37,077 nt of DNA from an uncultured Prevotellaceae bacterium (GCA_900318685.1 ONLL01000034.1:1-37077); one strand, 5' to 3'; shown: positions 15,602 to 25,042, counted from the stretch's first letter. Translations and numbers: made by a program. Notes: generated by a model from the sequence alone, not told the origin.

Positions 15602-18331
15602 TTACCTGAGCGTCTTACGTCCTTCGGTGATCACGATGCCGTGAGTCTGTGCAGAGTCGACCGGGCGGCCCAGGAGATCGTAGGATGATTTGAGATTTGA
15701 GGTTTGAGATTTGAGATTTGTGTCGATGCTCAGCTGCTCCCTAGAGATGAGCTCGATGTAGTCGATGTCGGGCATCCAGCCGTTGGGGTTGGACAGACGG
15801 ATGACATTGCGCCCCTTCTGCAGTTGAACGGTGAGGGTCTTGCGCCCTACCCTGTCCCATCCGCCGGAGTTGGCCGAGAAGGACTGCACACGCTGCCCGT
15901 TGACGCTGACAATGAACGTGCGGCTCTCTCCCGAGATATAGCCGACGGAGAGCTGATAGTCGCCGCCTTCAGCGCTGTAGACATCGCGCCACTGGAGGTC
16001 GTTCTGCTCGCTCTGTCCCAGCCATCCGGCCTTGTAGCCGCCTGAGCAGTAGGCTGCCGCCTCATAGATGCCCGTCTTCTCGCTCTGGTTGTTCTTGATT
16101 TCCTGATAGTCGCTGATGAAGGCAGTCTCGGCCTCATAGCGGGTGCGCTCCAGACGGAGCTCGCCCTCGGCCACATAGATGCGGGTGCCGTGAGCAGGGA
16201 CTGCGACGCTGTAGGTATCGGTGAAGGTGCCCAGGTTCTTCTTCTGGAAGACGTCGCGCAGCTTGACGCTGCCTCCCAGGTCGATGTCGCGGAAACTGAC
16301 GCTGACGGTCTTGGCCTCATCCTCGGGGTTGTAGACTGCGAAGGCTCGACGAGTGCCCTGCAGCGTCTCGATGTCCTTCACCATCAGGAAACAGCCGTCC
16401 TGCTTCTTGGCGAGGTAGGCCTGCAGGTGGAGCGAGTCCTGGTTGAGGGCGATGAGCTCCTTGTTCTTCAGGAGGTTGAGGGCAGTGCCGTTGATATTGG
16501 TCATATCGCATCCGATGAGCAGCGGCGAGGCCATGATGCACCACATGCCGAAGTGTGTCTTGTCCTCCTCGGCGGTGAGCGATCGTCCCACCTCGAGCAT
16601 ATCCATATCGTTGTAGTGACCGTCGTAGCAGTAGGCCGACATATAGAGGTTCTCAGCGAGGATGTCCCTGACGGAACCCCAGGAGGCGTTGATGTCGCCT
16701 GTGGTGCGCCAGGAGGCCGCCTGAGCGTTGATCCAGGTGCCGGGATAGGCCCATCGGCAGGCATTCATGCGCACGTCGGTGCGGCCCGTGTTGCGTATGG
16801 CCTGAGCGATGGCTGTATAGCGCTCCTGCTCGTCGAGCACGAGGTGGTCTTCGTTGTGATAGTAGGATCCTCCGCAGAAGTCGACCTTGATGAAGTCGAA
16901 TCCCAGTTCAAGGAAGAAGTAGTCGGCATCCTGCTGGTCGTGCTGGTAGAGTCCCACGCCCTTGCCTATGGGATCGCCGCTGAACATGCTGCCGCAGGTG
17001 TTGCGCCCTGCATCGGAGTAGATGCCGGCCTTGAGGCCCTTCTGGTGAATATAGTCGACGATGCCCTTCAGGCCGTTGGGGAAGCGCGTGGGGTGGATGA
17101 GCAGCTGTCCGGTCTTGGAGTCACGCCCTCCGAAGTAGCCGTCGTCGATGTTGATGTGGTCGTAGCCCACGTTCTTCAGTCCCTTCTGCACCATCGCATC
17201 GGTCTGCCGCTTGATCAGGTTCTCGTTGATGTTGACGCCATAGGTGTTCCACGAGCTCCAGCCCATAGTGGGCGGCTCCTGGACGACGGGCTCCTGCTGC
17301 TCCTCGAGGTAGCGGAAGTTGAAGGCGATGAGGCTGTCGATGAGCTCCCGTCCGCGCACCTGGTAGTCGCCGCTCTGGTCCACTCCGGCATAATCCATGA
17401 GGATGATGCCCGCAGGGCCTCCCTGACTGCCGCTGAGGTAGTCGAGGATGGCGGCGTGGGTGTGGACGGCGTTGTCGCGATAGCCGTCGCTGAGCGACAC
17501 ATCATTGCCGAAGATGGACTCAACCTTGGAGTAGGCCGAGGCGAGGTTGAAGGCCCAGCGTATGTCGGCAGCGCTGTTGGTGGCACGCTGTGTGGTGAAG
17601 TCGAGCATGCGGCGGATGGCTTGCACCTTGCGCTCGACATCACCCTGACGATGGGTGTCGGAGAAATCCTGCACGCAGAGCTTCGCCGAGGCCTTCTCGG
17701 GTCCCAGGATGCGTGCTGCCAGCTGCTTGCTCCAGTTGATCTCGCCGGTCCAGGCATCGAAGAATCCTCCTGTGACGGGCGATGCGGCGTACTTGTCACG
17801 ACTGATGATGAGCATCTTTCCGCGCATATCGGCTACGGTGAGGTCGGCCTTGAAATCGATCAGATAGGGCTGGTACTCTTCACGCTGCAGCTCTTGCTGG
17901 ATGCGCTCGTCGTAGACATCTTCCTCCACCTGGTCGCCGTCGGAGGCATGAAGCATGTGGATGACGACGAACTCGGAAGGATTGGCACGCAGCGAGTCGC
18001 ACAGCAGACGCAGGGCAGCGTCGAAGTGCATCTTGGTGGGCATCAGCCCGTGATTGAGGTTCAGGTACTCCTCGAAGACGCAGGGGCGCAGGTCGAAGGC
18101 ACGTATGCCCAGGTGCCACAAGGTGGCCATATCGACGTCCTGCGTGCGGGCATAGCGGTCGGCCAGCTCATCCCAGCCTCCGTCCCATCCGCAGCCTGTG
18201 GCAGCATCGTGGGCTCCGGGAATCGTGACCTGCGACACATAGGCATCGTCGGGCAGGCGCTTCATCCAGTTGTCGGCAACGGCCACGCTACAGCTGGCCA
18301 GCAGTGCGAGTGTCAGAATTTGTTTTCTCAT
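15602..18331 (-). CDS. PI-PLC-like domain fused to GH27 glycosidase, CBM35-like module and T9SS-like tail
   Basis: A 909-residue exported protein from ATG 18329-18331 (MRKQILTL, signal peptide to about 19); the longer frame starts inside the promoter region. Residues 25-340 resemble the PI-PLC X domain with H41 (PGAHD), D80/R82 (FDLR) and H94 (NHGLM), which would cleave glycosyl-phosphatidylinositol-type lipids. Residues 355-720 are a GH27 glycosidase (GWSSWNTYG at 357, nucleophile D484 in IKVDFC, acid/base D546 in WRTTGD), usually alpha-galactosidase or alpha-N-acetylgalactosaminidase. Residues 731-862 are CBM35-like (RYEAE to DIDYIEL). The end (YDLLGRPV to GRKTLR) looks like a worn T9SS sorting domain. 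The linker TNLKSQTSNLK is encoded by a heptad-like DNA repeat. The pairing suggests attack on a glycolipid or GPI-linked glycan. Confidence 0.9.
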   Translation of the reverse strand: MRKQILTLALLASCSVAVADNWMKRLPDDAYVSQVTIPGAHDAATGCGWDGGWDELADRYARTQDVDMATLWHLGIRAFDLRPCVFEEYLNLNHGLMPTKMHFDAALRLLCDSLRANPSEFVVIHMLHASDGDQVEEDVYDERIQQELQREEYQPYLIDFKADLTVADMRGKMLIISRDKYAASPVTGGFFDAWTGEINWSKQLAARILGPEKASAKLCVQDFSDTHRQGDVERKVQAIRRMLDFTTQRATNSAADIRWAFNLASAYSKVESIFGNDVSLSDGYRDNAVHTHAAILDYLSGSQGGPAGIILMDYAGVDQSGDYQVRGRELIDSLIAFNFRYLEEQQEPVVQEPPTMGWSSWNTYGVNINENLIKRQTDAMVQKGLKNVGYDHINIDDGYFGGRDSKTGQLLIHPTRFPNGLKGIVDYIHQKGLKAGIYSDAGRNTCGSMFSGDPIGKGVGLYQHDQQDADYFFLELGFDFIKVDFCGGSYYHNEDHLVLDEQERYTAIAQAIRNTGRTDVRMNACRWAYPGTWINAQAASWRTTGDINASWGSVRDILAENLYMSAYCYDGHYNDMDMLEVGRSLTAEEDKTHFGMWCIMASPLLIGCDMTNINGTALNLLKNKELIALNQDSLHLQAYLAKKQDGCFLMVKDIETLQGTRRAFAVYNPEDEAKTVSVSFRDIDLGGSVKLRDVFQKKNLGTFTDTYSVAVPAHGTRIYVAEGELRLERTRYEAETAFISDYQEIKNNQSEKTGIYEAAAYCSGGYKAGWLGQSEQNDLQWRDVYSAEGGDYQLSVGYISGESRTFIVSVNGQRVQSFSANSGGWDRVGRKTLTVQLQKGRNVIRLSNPNGWMPDIDYIELISREQLSIDTNLKSQTSNLKSSYDLLGRPVDSAQTHGIVITEGRKTLR
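15689..15722. repeat. Short (TTTGAGA)n tandem repeat inside coding sequence
   Basis: Five degenerate copies of a seven-base unit, TTTGAGA or TTTGAGG, encode the linker before the sorting domain of the PI-PLC/GH27 protein. A related run, AGATTTGAGGGTTGAGATTT, occurs after the NlpC/P60 stop codon at 19107. Confidence 0.6.
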
Positions 18332-18362
18332 TGTCTTATGGGTTGTTATTGTTAATTGTCTG

Positions 18363-18370
18363 CAAAGGTA
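18363..18370 (-). promoter_or_regulatory. -7 box of the PI-PLC/GH27 gene
   Basis: TACCTTTG on the minus strand fits TAnnTTTG, about 32 bases upstream of the ATG. The expected -33 position is A-rich and has no TTTG. Confidence 0.6.
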
Positions 18371-18456
18371 CAATTTTTATTTTTTAAGATACCCCACAAA
18401 ACTGTTAAAAGTAGACAAAAGATATAAACGTCGTCCCTGCCCTCATATTTTTTTAG

Positions 18457-18464
18457 TATCTTTG
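18457..18464 (+). promoter_or_regulatory. -7 box of the NlpC/P60 gene
   Basis: TATCTTTG fits TAnnTTTG. It lies about 60 bases before the ATG and is divergent from the PI-PLC/GH27 promoter. Confidence 0.6.
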
Positions 18465-18525
18465 CACCCAGTTTTTTCAATCCGGGGTGCTGCTATGCGC
18501 CCTTCAACTTACCTAATCAGACGTT

Positions 18526-19107
18526 ATGAGAAAGATCTTTGTAAGCGCCCTTACCTGTGTATTCTTTGCCGTTGGCAGTGCCTACGGCCAGTCCGAACTG
18601 ACCAACGAAGAGATGGTCGACGAAATGATGGCATACGGAGAGGAGGACGCGGAAGAGATCGACAACTACGACTTCCTGTACAACGGCAACGGCGAGACGC
18701 TGAACTACGACGAGCTGATGACCGAGAACCTCATCGACGAGGCCCTCTCGCACATCGGCGCCCGCTATGTGTACGGCTCGAAAGGCCCGCGCACGTTCGA
18801 CTGCTCGGGTTTCACCAGTTATGTGTACAAGCGTCAGAACAACGTCTGGATAGGCGCATCCTCGCGCGAGCAGTATGCCACCAACATCCCCATCAAGCGC
18901 AACGAGATGCAGGCAGGCGACCTGGTGTTCTTCACCTCGCCTCGCTCAGGACGCAACGTGGGACACGTGGGCATCGTGCTCGACTATGACCCCAAGACCA
19001 ACGTCTTCACCTTCATCCATGCCTCGACGAAGCAGGGTGTGAAAATCAGCAAGTCGACCGAAGGCTACTATCAGAAGCGCTATATCGGCGTGAGAAGAGT
19101 GAAGTAG
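18526..19107 (+). CDS. Secreted NlpC/P60 cysteine peptidase
   Basis: A 193-residue protein. Residues 1-22 are a signal peptide (FFAVGSAYGQ). After an acidic stretch, residues 68-193 form an NlpC/P60 domain that cuts peptide bonds in peptidoglycan stems, typically between gamma-D-glutamate and a diamino acid. Catalytic C93 lies in TFDCSGF, H147 in VGHVGIV and the third polar residue is H165 in FIHAS. It has no separate wall-binding domain. It is followed 41 bases later by the CapA-like gene on the same strand, which may be co-transcribed. Confidence 0.95.
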   Translation: MRKIFVSALTCVFFAVGSAYGQSELTNEEMVDEMMAYGEEDAEEIDNYDFLYNGNGETLNYDELMTENLIDEALSHIGARYVYGSKGPRTFDCSGFTSYVYKRQNNVWIGASSREQYATNIPIKRNEMQAGDLVFFTSPRSGRNVGHVGIVLDYDPKTNVFTFIHASTKQGVKISKSTEGYYQKRYIGVRRVK

Positions 19108-19148
19108 ATTTGAGGGTTGAGATTTAAAAGGTGATAAATGATAAAGCT

Positions 19149-20225
19149 ATGCAGATAAGGAGTTACACGAGAAAGCGTTTGACGAAGATAATCGGTTTAT
19201 CATTTGTCATTTTTCATTTATCATTTAGCCCCGCAGGGGCGCAAACCGATACGCTCACCATCTCGATGGTGGGCGACATCATGATGGGAACGACCTTCCC
19301 CAGCATGATGCTGCCTGAGAACGACGGCAAGCAGCTCTTCAAGGACGCCGCACACATCCTGAAGCGGGCCGACCTCGCCCTGGGCAATCTCGAGGGAACA
19401 CTCTGCGACGGAGGACAGAGCACCAAGGGCACAGGCCCCAACAGCTATTCCTTCCGCACTCCCACCAGCTATGCACCACGCCTGAAGGAAGTGGGATTCG
19501 ACTTCCTGAGTATGGCCAACAACCACGCCAACGACTTCGGACAGCTGGGCATCGAGTCGACAGAGAAATGTCTGCGCGAGCAGGGCATCCTCTTCGCGGG
19601 CATCGAGGGCAGAGTGGAGAGCGCACTCATCGAGCGGGGAGGCAAGAAGATAGGCCTCTGCGCCTTCGGACACAACAGCTACACCCTGAAGCATACCGAC
19701 CTCAATGTGGTGGGCCGCATCATCGACGACCTGGTGAAGCGCTGCGACCTGGTCATCGTCTCCTTTCACGGAGGTGCTGAGGGGCGCACGCAGAGTCATC
19801 TGCCACAGGGCAGCGAGACCTTCCTGGGCGAGAACCGCGGTTCGCTGCGCCAGCTGGCCCACTTCTGCATCGACCACGGAGCCGATGTGGTCTACGGACA
19901 TGGGCCTCACGTGCTGCGCGCAGCCGAGGTATACAAAGGACGGTTTATCGCCTACAGCCTGGGCAATTTCTGCACTCCCTACAACGTCAGCCTGACGGGT
20001 ATCTCGGGCTATGCTCCATTGGTGGAGATCAAGATCAACAAGCAGGACGGACGCTTCATCAGCGGACAGATATATCCCTTTATCCAGACACGCGGCATTG
20101 GCCCCAGGACCGACGAGAAGGGTGTGGTGATACAGCAGATGAAGCAGCTCTCGGAGGCCGACGTCCCCCAAAGCCAAGCCACCATCAGTGCCGACGGGCT
20201 CATCACCCTGAAGCAGGCGAAGTAA
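19149..20225 (+). CDS. CapA-family (PGA_cap) metallophosphatase-like protein
   Basis: About 358 residues from ATG 19149; an upstream in-frame GTG at 19131 adds six residues. The signal peptide (GLSFVIFHLSFSPAGAQ) is encoded partly by a TCATTT-rich repeat. The CapA fold, related to calcineurin-type phosphatases, is marked by MVGDIMMG, GNLEGTL, MANNHANDFG and GHGPHVL. CapA of Bacillus takes part in making or exporting poly-gamma-glutamate, but most homologues in Bacteroidota have no known role, and no capsule genes lie nearby. It probably acts in the periplasm. It is separated from the PEP-synthase-like gene by 45 bases. Confidence 0.9.
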   Translation: MQIRSYTRKRLTKIIGLSFVIFHLSFSPAGAQTDTLTISMVGDIMMGTTFPSMMLPENDGKQLFKDAAHILKRADLALGNLEGTLCDGGQSTKGTGPNSYSFRTPTSYAPRLKEVGFDFLSMANNHANDFGQLGIESTEKCLREQGILFAGIEGRVESALIERGGKKIGLCAFGHNSYTLKHTDLNVVGRIIDDLVKRCDLVIVSFHGGAEGRTQSHLPQGSETFLGENRGSLRQLAHFCIDHGADVVYGHGPHVLRAAEVYKGRFIAYSLGNFCTPYNVSLTGISGYAPLVEIKINKQDGRFISGQIYPFIQTRGIGPRTDEKGVVIQQMKQLSEADVPQSQATISADGLITLKQAK

Positions 20226-20270
20226 TAAAAGTCACATCCCCCCACTTTTTTTGTCATCTTTCAGACTCAT

Positions 20271-23200
20271 ATGGACGAGACCAACAAGATTCCACAGGAG
20301 TTCAATACTTTCTACCTGAAAGACGTGTCGTTCTCACACCTGATGACCAGGCGTATCTTCAACGTGCTCATCGTGGCCAACCCCTACGATGCATTCATGC
20401 TGGAAGACGACGGTCGTGTGGACGAGAAGATATTCGACGAGTATACTGAACTGGGCATACGCTACCCTCCAACCTTCACACAGGTATCGACGACCGACGA
20501 GGCACAGCAGGTGCTGGAGACAACCGACATCGACCTGGTCATCTGTATGCCCGGTAATGCCGACAACGACGCCTTTGCCGTAGCCCGCGAGGTGAAGGCC
20601 ATCAGGCAGGATGTGCCCTGCGTGGTGCTCACGCCCTTCTCTCACGGCATCACACGCCGCATGCAGGACGAGGATATGTCGATCTTCGACTATGTATTCT
20701 GCTGGCTGGGCAACACCAACCTCATCCTCTCGATCATCAAGCTCATCGAGGACCGCATGAACATCGACCACGATATGGAGGAGGCCGGCGTGCAGATGAT
20801 CATGCTCGTGGAGGACAACATCCGATTCTACTCCTCGGTGCTGCCCAACCTCTACAACTATATCCTGCAGCAGTCGAAAAACTTCTCGACTGAGGCCCTC
20901 AACCCTCACGCTGCGGCTCAGCGCAAGAGAGGCCGCCCCAAGGTGGTGCTCGCCACCAACTATGAGGAGGCTTGGGCTCTCTGGCAGAAATACCATGAGA
21001 ACACGCTGGGCATCATCAGCGACACTCGCTTCCCTATGCACACACCCGTCGGACGACTGAGCCACGTGGAGGAGGGCGACCCGGAGGCTGGACTGAAGCT
21101 GCTGAAGGAAATCAGGAAGCAGGACGAATATGTGCCACTCATCATGGAGAGCTCGGAGACCATCAACCGCCAGAAGGCTGAGGCCGAGGGATTCCACTTC
21201 GTCGACAAGAACTCGAAGAAGATGAACGTCGACCTGCGGCACTTGCTGGAGGAGCACATGGGCTTCGGCGACTTCATCTTCCGCGACCCTGTGACGAAGG
21301 AGGAGGTGATGCGCATTTCAACGCTGAAAGACCTGCAGGACAACATCTTCAAGATTCCACACGACTCGCTGATGCGCCACATCCGGCGCAACCACATGAG
21401 CCGCTGGCTCACGGCAAGGGCCATCTTCCCTGTCTCACAATTCCTCAAGCACGTCACCTGGCACAAGCTGCAGGATGTAGATGCCCACCGACAGATCATC
21501 TTCGATGCTATCGTGCAGTATCGCCGCATGAAAAACATCGGCGTAGTGGCTGTCTTCGACCGCCTGAAGTTCGACCGCTATGCTCACTTCGCACGCATAG
21601 GAGAGGGATCGCTGGGAGGAAAGGGACGCGGACTGGCATTCCTCGACAATATCCTCAAGCGGCATCCGGAGCTCAACGAGCTGCCCAACACTACAGTGCA
21701 GATACCCAAGACGGTGGTGCTCTGCACGGACTTCTTCGACCGCTTCATGGACGACAACAACCTGTGGGGCATAGCACTGAGCGACGCGCCCAACGAGGAG
21801 ATACTCAAGCACTTCCTGCGTGCACAACTGCCCGACGACCTCATCGCCGACTTCTTCACCTTCTTCGAGGCCATCAAGAGCCCCATCGCCGTGCGCTCGA
21901 GCTCGCTGCTCGAAGACTCGCACTATCAGCCCTTTGCTGGCATCTATGCCACCTACATGATTCCCTGGCTCGACGATAAGTACGAGATGCTGCGCATGCT
22001 GGCCTGTGCCATCAAGAGCGTCTATGCCAGCGTCTATTACAAGGACTCAAAGGCCTACATGACCGCCACACAGAATGTCATCGACCAGGAGAAGATGGCC
22101 GTCATCCTGCAGGAGGTGGTGGGACAGCGATACGACGACCTCTACTACCCCACTTTCTCAGGCGTGCTGCGATCGCTGAACTATTACCCCATCGGCGACG
22201 AGACGGCCGAGGAAGGCATCGCTTCGCTGGCACTGGGACTGGGTAAATATATCGTCGACGGAGGACAGACGCTGCGCGTGTCGCCCTATCATCCGAAGCA
22301 AGTGCTGCAGATGAGCGAGATGGAGACGGCACTCACAGAGACGCAGACGCGATTCTATGCCCTCGACATGAGCAAAATGACTAGCGACTGGTCGGTGGAC
22401 GATGGATTCAACATCAAGACTGTCCGCGTGAAACAGGCCGACAAGGACGGCTCGCTCAAGTATATCGCTTCCACCTATGACCCCGTCGACCAGATTATTC
22501 GCGACGGCATCTATGAGGGCGGACGCAAGGTCATCTCCTTCTGCGGAGTGCTGCAGCACGACCTGTTCCCCCTGCCACAGCTCCTCCAGATGAGCCAGAA
22601 GCTGGGAGCCGACGAGATGCGACGCCCGGTGGAGATAGAGCTCGCCTGCAACTTGTTCAAAGGCGATAGCGCTGAGGTAAGAGGCGATTTCTATCTGCTC
22701 CAGATACGTCCTATCGTTGATTCGAAACAAGTACTCGAGGAAGACCTGCAGAAGATTCCTGACGAGCAGTGCCTGTTGCGCTCACACAACTCCCTGGGGC
22801 ACGGTATCTCAGAGGATGTGGTCGATGTGGTATACGTTAAGACCGACGACAACTTCACTGCCTCAGCCAATCCACAGATAGCGCTGGAGATAGAGCAGAT
22901 CAACCGCAGGTTCCTGGACCAGGGAAAGAACTATGTGCTCATAGGTCCGGGACGATGGGGGTCGTCAGACTACTGGCTGGGCATACCCGTGAAGTGGCCA
23001 CACATCTCGGCCGCTCGCGTCATTGTAGAGGCTGGCCTGAAAAACTATCACGTCGACCCATCGCAGGGCACACACTTCTTCCAGAACCTCACCTCCTTCG
23101 GCGTGGGCTACTTCACCGTCAACACCTATACCGGCGACGGCGTTTTCCAGAAGGAACTGCTCGACCAGATGCCTGCTATTGAGGAGACGGAACACGTGCG

Positions 23201-23282
23201 CCACGTACGCTTCGACCGTCCGCTGAAAGTGATGATGGACGGCAAGAAGCAGGAGGGTGTCGTGCTGCTGCCAAAGACATAA
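20271..23282 (+). CDS. Receiver-like domains fused to a PEP synthase/PPDK ATP-grasp domain
   Basis: A 1003-residue cytoplasmic protein. Residues 28-165 look like a receiver fold that has lost its phosphate acceptor (VICMPG where the aspartate should be). Residues 175-330 look like an intact receiver: E181/D182 (LVEDN), acceptor D251 (ISDTRFP), S294/S295 and K313 (VDKNS). From about residue 430 onward is the ATP-binding half of pyruvate phosphate dikinase/PEP synthase (GGKGRGLAF, IAVRSSSLLEDS, FAGIYATY). The swivelling phosphohistidine domain and the PEP-binding barrel are absent, so it cannot run the complete reaction alone. It may transfer phosphate to another protein or metabolite, with the receiver as a control. 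Proteins of this layout occur in Bacteroidota, but I know of no assigned role. Confidence 0.85.
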   Translation: MDETNKIPQEFNTFYLKDVSFSHLMTRRIFNVLIVANPYDAFMLEDDGRVDEKIFDEYTELGIRYPPTFTQVSTTDEAQQVLETTDIDLVICMPGNADNDAFAVAREVKAIRQDVPCVVLTPFSHGITRRMQDEDMSIFDYVFCWLGNTNLILSIIKLIEDRMNIDHDMEEAGVQMIMLVEDNIRFYSSVLPNLYNYILQQSKNFSTEALNPHAAAQRKRGRPKVVLATNYEEAWALWQKYHENTLGIISDTRFPMHTPVGRLSHVEEGDPEAGLKLLKEIRKQDEYVPLIMESSETINRQKAEAEGFHFVDKNSKKMNVDLRHLLEEHMGFGDFIFRDPVTKEEVMRISTLKDLQDNIFKIPHDSLMRHIRRNHMSRWLTARAIFPVSQFLKHVTWHKLQDVDAHRQIIFDAIVQYRRMKNIGVVAVFDRLKFDRYAHFARIGEGSLGGKGRGLAFLDNILKRHPELNELPNTTVQIPKTVVLCTDFFDRFMDDNNLWGIALSDAPNEEILKHFLRAQLPDDLIADFFTFFEAIKSPIAVRSSSLLEDSHYQPFAGIYATYMIPWLDDKYEMLRMLACAIKSVYASVYYKDSKAYMTATQNVIDQEKMAVILQEVVGQRYDDLYYPTFSGVLRSLNYYPIGDETAEEGIASLALGLGKYIVDGGQTLRVSPYHPKQVLQMSEMETALTETQTRFYALDMSKMTSDWSVDDGFNIKTVRVKQADKDGSLKYIASTYDPVDQIIRDGIYEGGRKVISFCGVLQHDLFPLPQLLQMSQKLGADEMRRPVEIELACNLFKGDSAEVRGDFYLLQIRPIVDSKQVLEEDLQKIPDEQCLLRSHNSLGHGISEDVVDVVYVKTDDNFTASANPQIALEIEQINRRFLDQGKNYVLIGPGRWGSSDYWLGIPVKWPHISAARVIVEAGLKNYHVDPSQGTHFFQNLTSFGVGYFTVNTYTGDGVFQKELLDQMPAIEETEHVRHVRFDRPLKVMMDGKKQEGVVLLPKT

Positions 23283-23323
23283 AAACAACCCACAAGAAGA
23301 ACGCTCCTGACACAGACCCAGCT

Positions 23324-24967
23324 ATGAAGAGAACGCTCTTGACATCACTGCTGCTTGTAGTCATGCTTCAGGCAATGACTCAGATAAGCATGGAGAGAAT
23401 CGATGTCGAGCGACTGCCTGACATGAACGTCCCACGCACAGGACATGCTTCCGTCTGGCTGAATGGCGAACTGACGGTATTCGGTGGACATACCAACGGC
23501 TTCGTGCCCACACCGACGGCAGAGTACTTCCGCAACGGACGGTGGCACATGATGCAGATGGCTTACTCGCACGACGATGCACTCGTTCTGCCACTTTCAT
23601 CAGGAAAGGTGCTGCTGGCTGGAGGTCACAGCGAGCCGCTGGGAATCGGACAGACCCACTCCGTAGAATTCTACGACCCCACGACCCACACCTTCGACGG
23701 CTTCGGATGTCTCGACAAGAAGCGCACGATGGTGAGTGGTGTCGAGATGGACAACGGTGAAGTGCTCATCAGCGGCAACTGGTATCACAACGATGCCATC
23801 GAACTCTTCGACGGGCAGAAGGCTTTCTCGCCTGTGAAAGAGGTAGCCACACCACGTTCGAGACCAGTCATGCTGCACATCGCCCCCGACGACGTCATCA
23901 TCTTCAGCTCTCTAAGCACACGAGGCGTCAGGTACGATTCCATCATTGCCGACCGGCTGAAGGGCGACCCCTTCCACATTCCCCTCTTCGACACCTGGCA
24001 TCCTCTGATTTGGGATGTGTCCCACAACGAGGATAATTTCCAGATTGGCGACTACACATACTTGCTGCCAGCCTCCAACGATGACGGAAGTTTAGGCATC
24101 GTCAAGATGAGAGGCTCCACTTTCTCGCTCCTTCCCACTACTGCACCCATCCCTATTGTCGATGGCAACGACAGCATCTATTACGGGAATCCTGTCGTCG
24201 ACCGCCAGAGACAGCGCTACTATCTTGTTGGTTCCAACCTTAAAGAGCGCTTCTACGTGCTCAGCATCGACTATACCCAGCAGCCTGTACCACTGACGGT
24301 CTACCGCTCCGACTCCGTGCACAACGGTCTGTCCTTTATGCTGCCAGTGCTAACACCCGAGGGCGACCTCATTCTGACAGGCGGCATCGCCGATGACAAT
24401 TTCCATCCTTTCACATCAGTCTACAAGCTGTTGATGGCCCAGGATGCTCCAACCGTCGCCTCCACCTCCGGCTTCAGCGCCACTCCGCTCGTCATCGTCA
24501 TTATTGTGCTTGCCCTCGCAGCTCTCATCGCGTACATTATTTATATAAGGAGGCGCCGACAGCTGCAACCAGTCCCCATCAACGTCGAGGAGCCAGCCAG
24601 CGACAACAGGCAAAAGGCAACTATGCAGCGCATACGCCAGCTCATGGAGCAGCAACAGCTCTACCTGAACAGCGAACTGAAAATCAGCGACGTGGCAGTG
24701 CTCCTGAACACCAACAGCCGCTACGTATCGAATTGTATCAATGCAGAGGAGGGCGTCACGTTCAGTCAGTTCGTCAACAACTATCGCGTAGCCTATGCCA
24801 AGCAGCTGCTCAGCCAGCAGCCCGACAAGAAGATGTCGGGCATCTATGCCGAGGCAGGCTTCTCCGGCGAGTCGTCGTTCTTCCGCATCTTCAAGTCGGT
24901 CACTGGCCTCACGCCGAAGGAGTGGAGGAAACAAGAAGCAAAAGCGCCGGAGGCTGAGGACGAGTAG
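23324..24967 (+). CDS. Membrane-spanning regulator: kelch-like propeller, membrane helix, AraC-type DNA-binding domain
   Basis: A 547-residue protein. A signal/anchor sequence (1-20) is followed by about 350 residues of kelch-like blades (RTGHASVWLNGELTVFGG, DDALVLPLSSGKVLLAGG, SGVEMDNGEVLISG, LTGGI), which should form a periplasmic beta-propeller. A membrane helix lies at 386-408, a basic stop-transfer RRRRQ follows, and residues 434-535 form an AraC-type double helix-turn-helix (ISDVAVLLNTNSRYVSNCI, then GFSGESSFFRIFKSVTGLTPKEWR in parts). There is no histidine kinase or receiver, unlike the hybrid two-component systems with propeller sensors found in Bacteroides. It therefore appears to sense and bind DNA in one chain. 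Its stop codon is eight bases before the first shared half-site, upstream of the first giant T9SS gene. Confidence 0.9.
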   Translation: MKRTLLTSLLLVVMLQAMTQISMERIDVERLPDMNVPRTGHASVWLNGELTVFGGHTNGFVPTPTAEYFRNGRWHMMQMAYSHDDALVLPLSSGKVLLAGGHSEPLGIGQTHSVEFYDPTTHTFDGFGCLDKKRTMVSGVEMDNGEVLISGNWYHNDAIELFDGQKAFSPVKEVATPRSRPVMLHIAPDDVIIFSSLSTRGVRYDSIIADRLKGDPFHIPLFDTWHPLIWDVSHNEDNFQIGDYTYLLPASNDDGSLGIVKMRGSTFSLLPTTAPIPIVDGNDSIYYGNPVVDRQRQRYYLVGSNLKERFYVLSIDYTQQPVPLTVYRSDSVHNGLSFMLPVLTPEGDLILTGGIADDNFHPFTSVYKLLMAQDAPTVASTSGFSATPLVIVIIVLALAALIAYIIYIRRRRQLQPVPINVEEPASDNRQKATMQRIRQLMEQQQLYLNSELKISDVAVLLNTNSRYVSNCINAEEGVTFSQFVNNYRVAYAKQLLSQQPDKKMSGIYAEAGFSGESSFFRIFKSVTGLTPKEWRKQEAKAPEAEDE

Positions 24968-24975
24968 GCAAATAA

Positions 24976-25042
24976 CTCTCAAAACAGGTAAAAAAGCTCT
25001 CAAAACAGGAAATGAGTGTAATTTCTGGCGAGTTTTGGGAGC
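24976..25042 (+). promoter_or_regulatory. Operator array upstream of the first giant T9SS gene
   Basis: Two identical 13-base half-sites CTCTCAAAACAGG stand 21 bp apart (24976-24988 and 24997-25009). A third, inverted copy with one mismatch (GTTTTGGGAG) lies at 25032-25041. A direct repeat with 21-bp spacing is the layout of AraC-family binding sites such as araI1-I2. The same elements occur before the second giant gene. Confidence 0.7.

Noticed and set aside
16190-18355. A 721-codon open frame on the plus strand opposite the PI-PLC/GH27 gene
   Set aside because: It has no recognisable domain, is rich in Val/Glu/His/Gly as expected for the reverse of a GC-rich gene, and lies wholly antisense to a protein with clear motifs.
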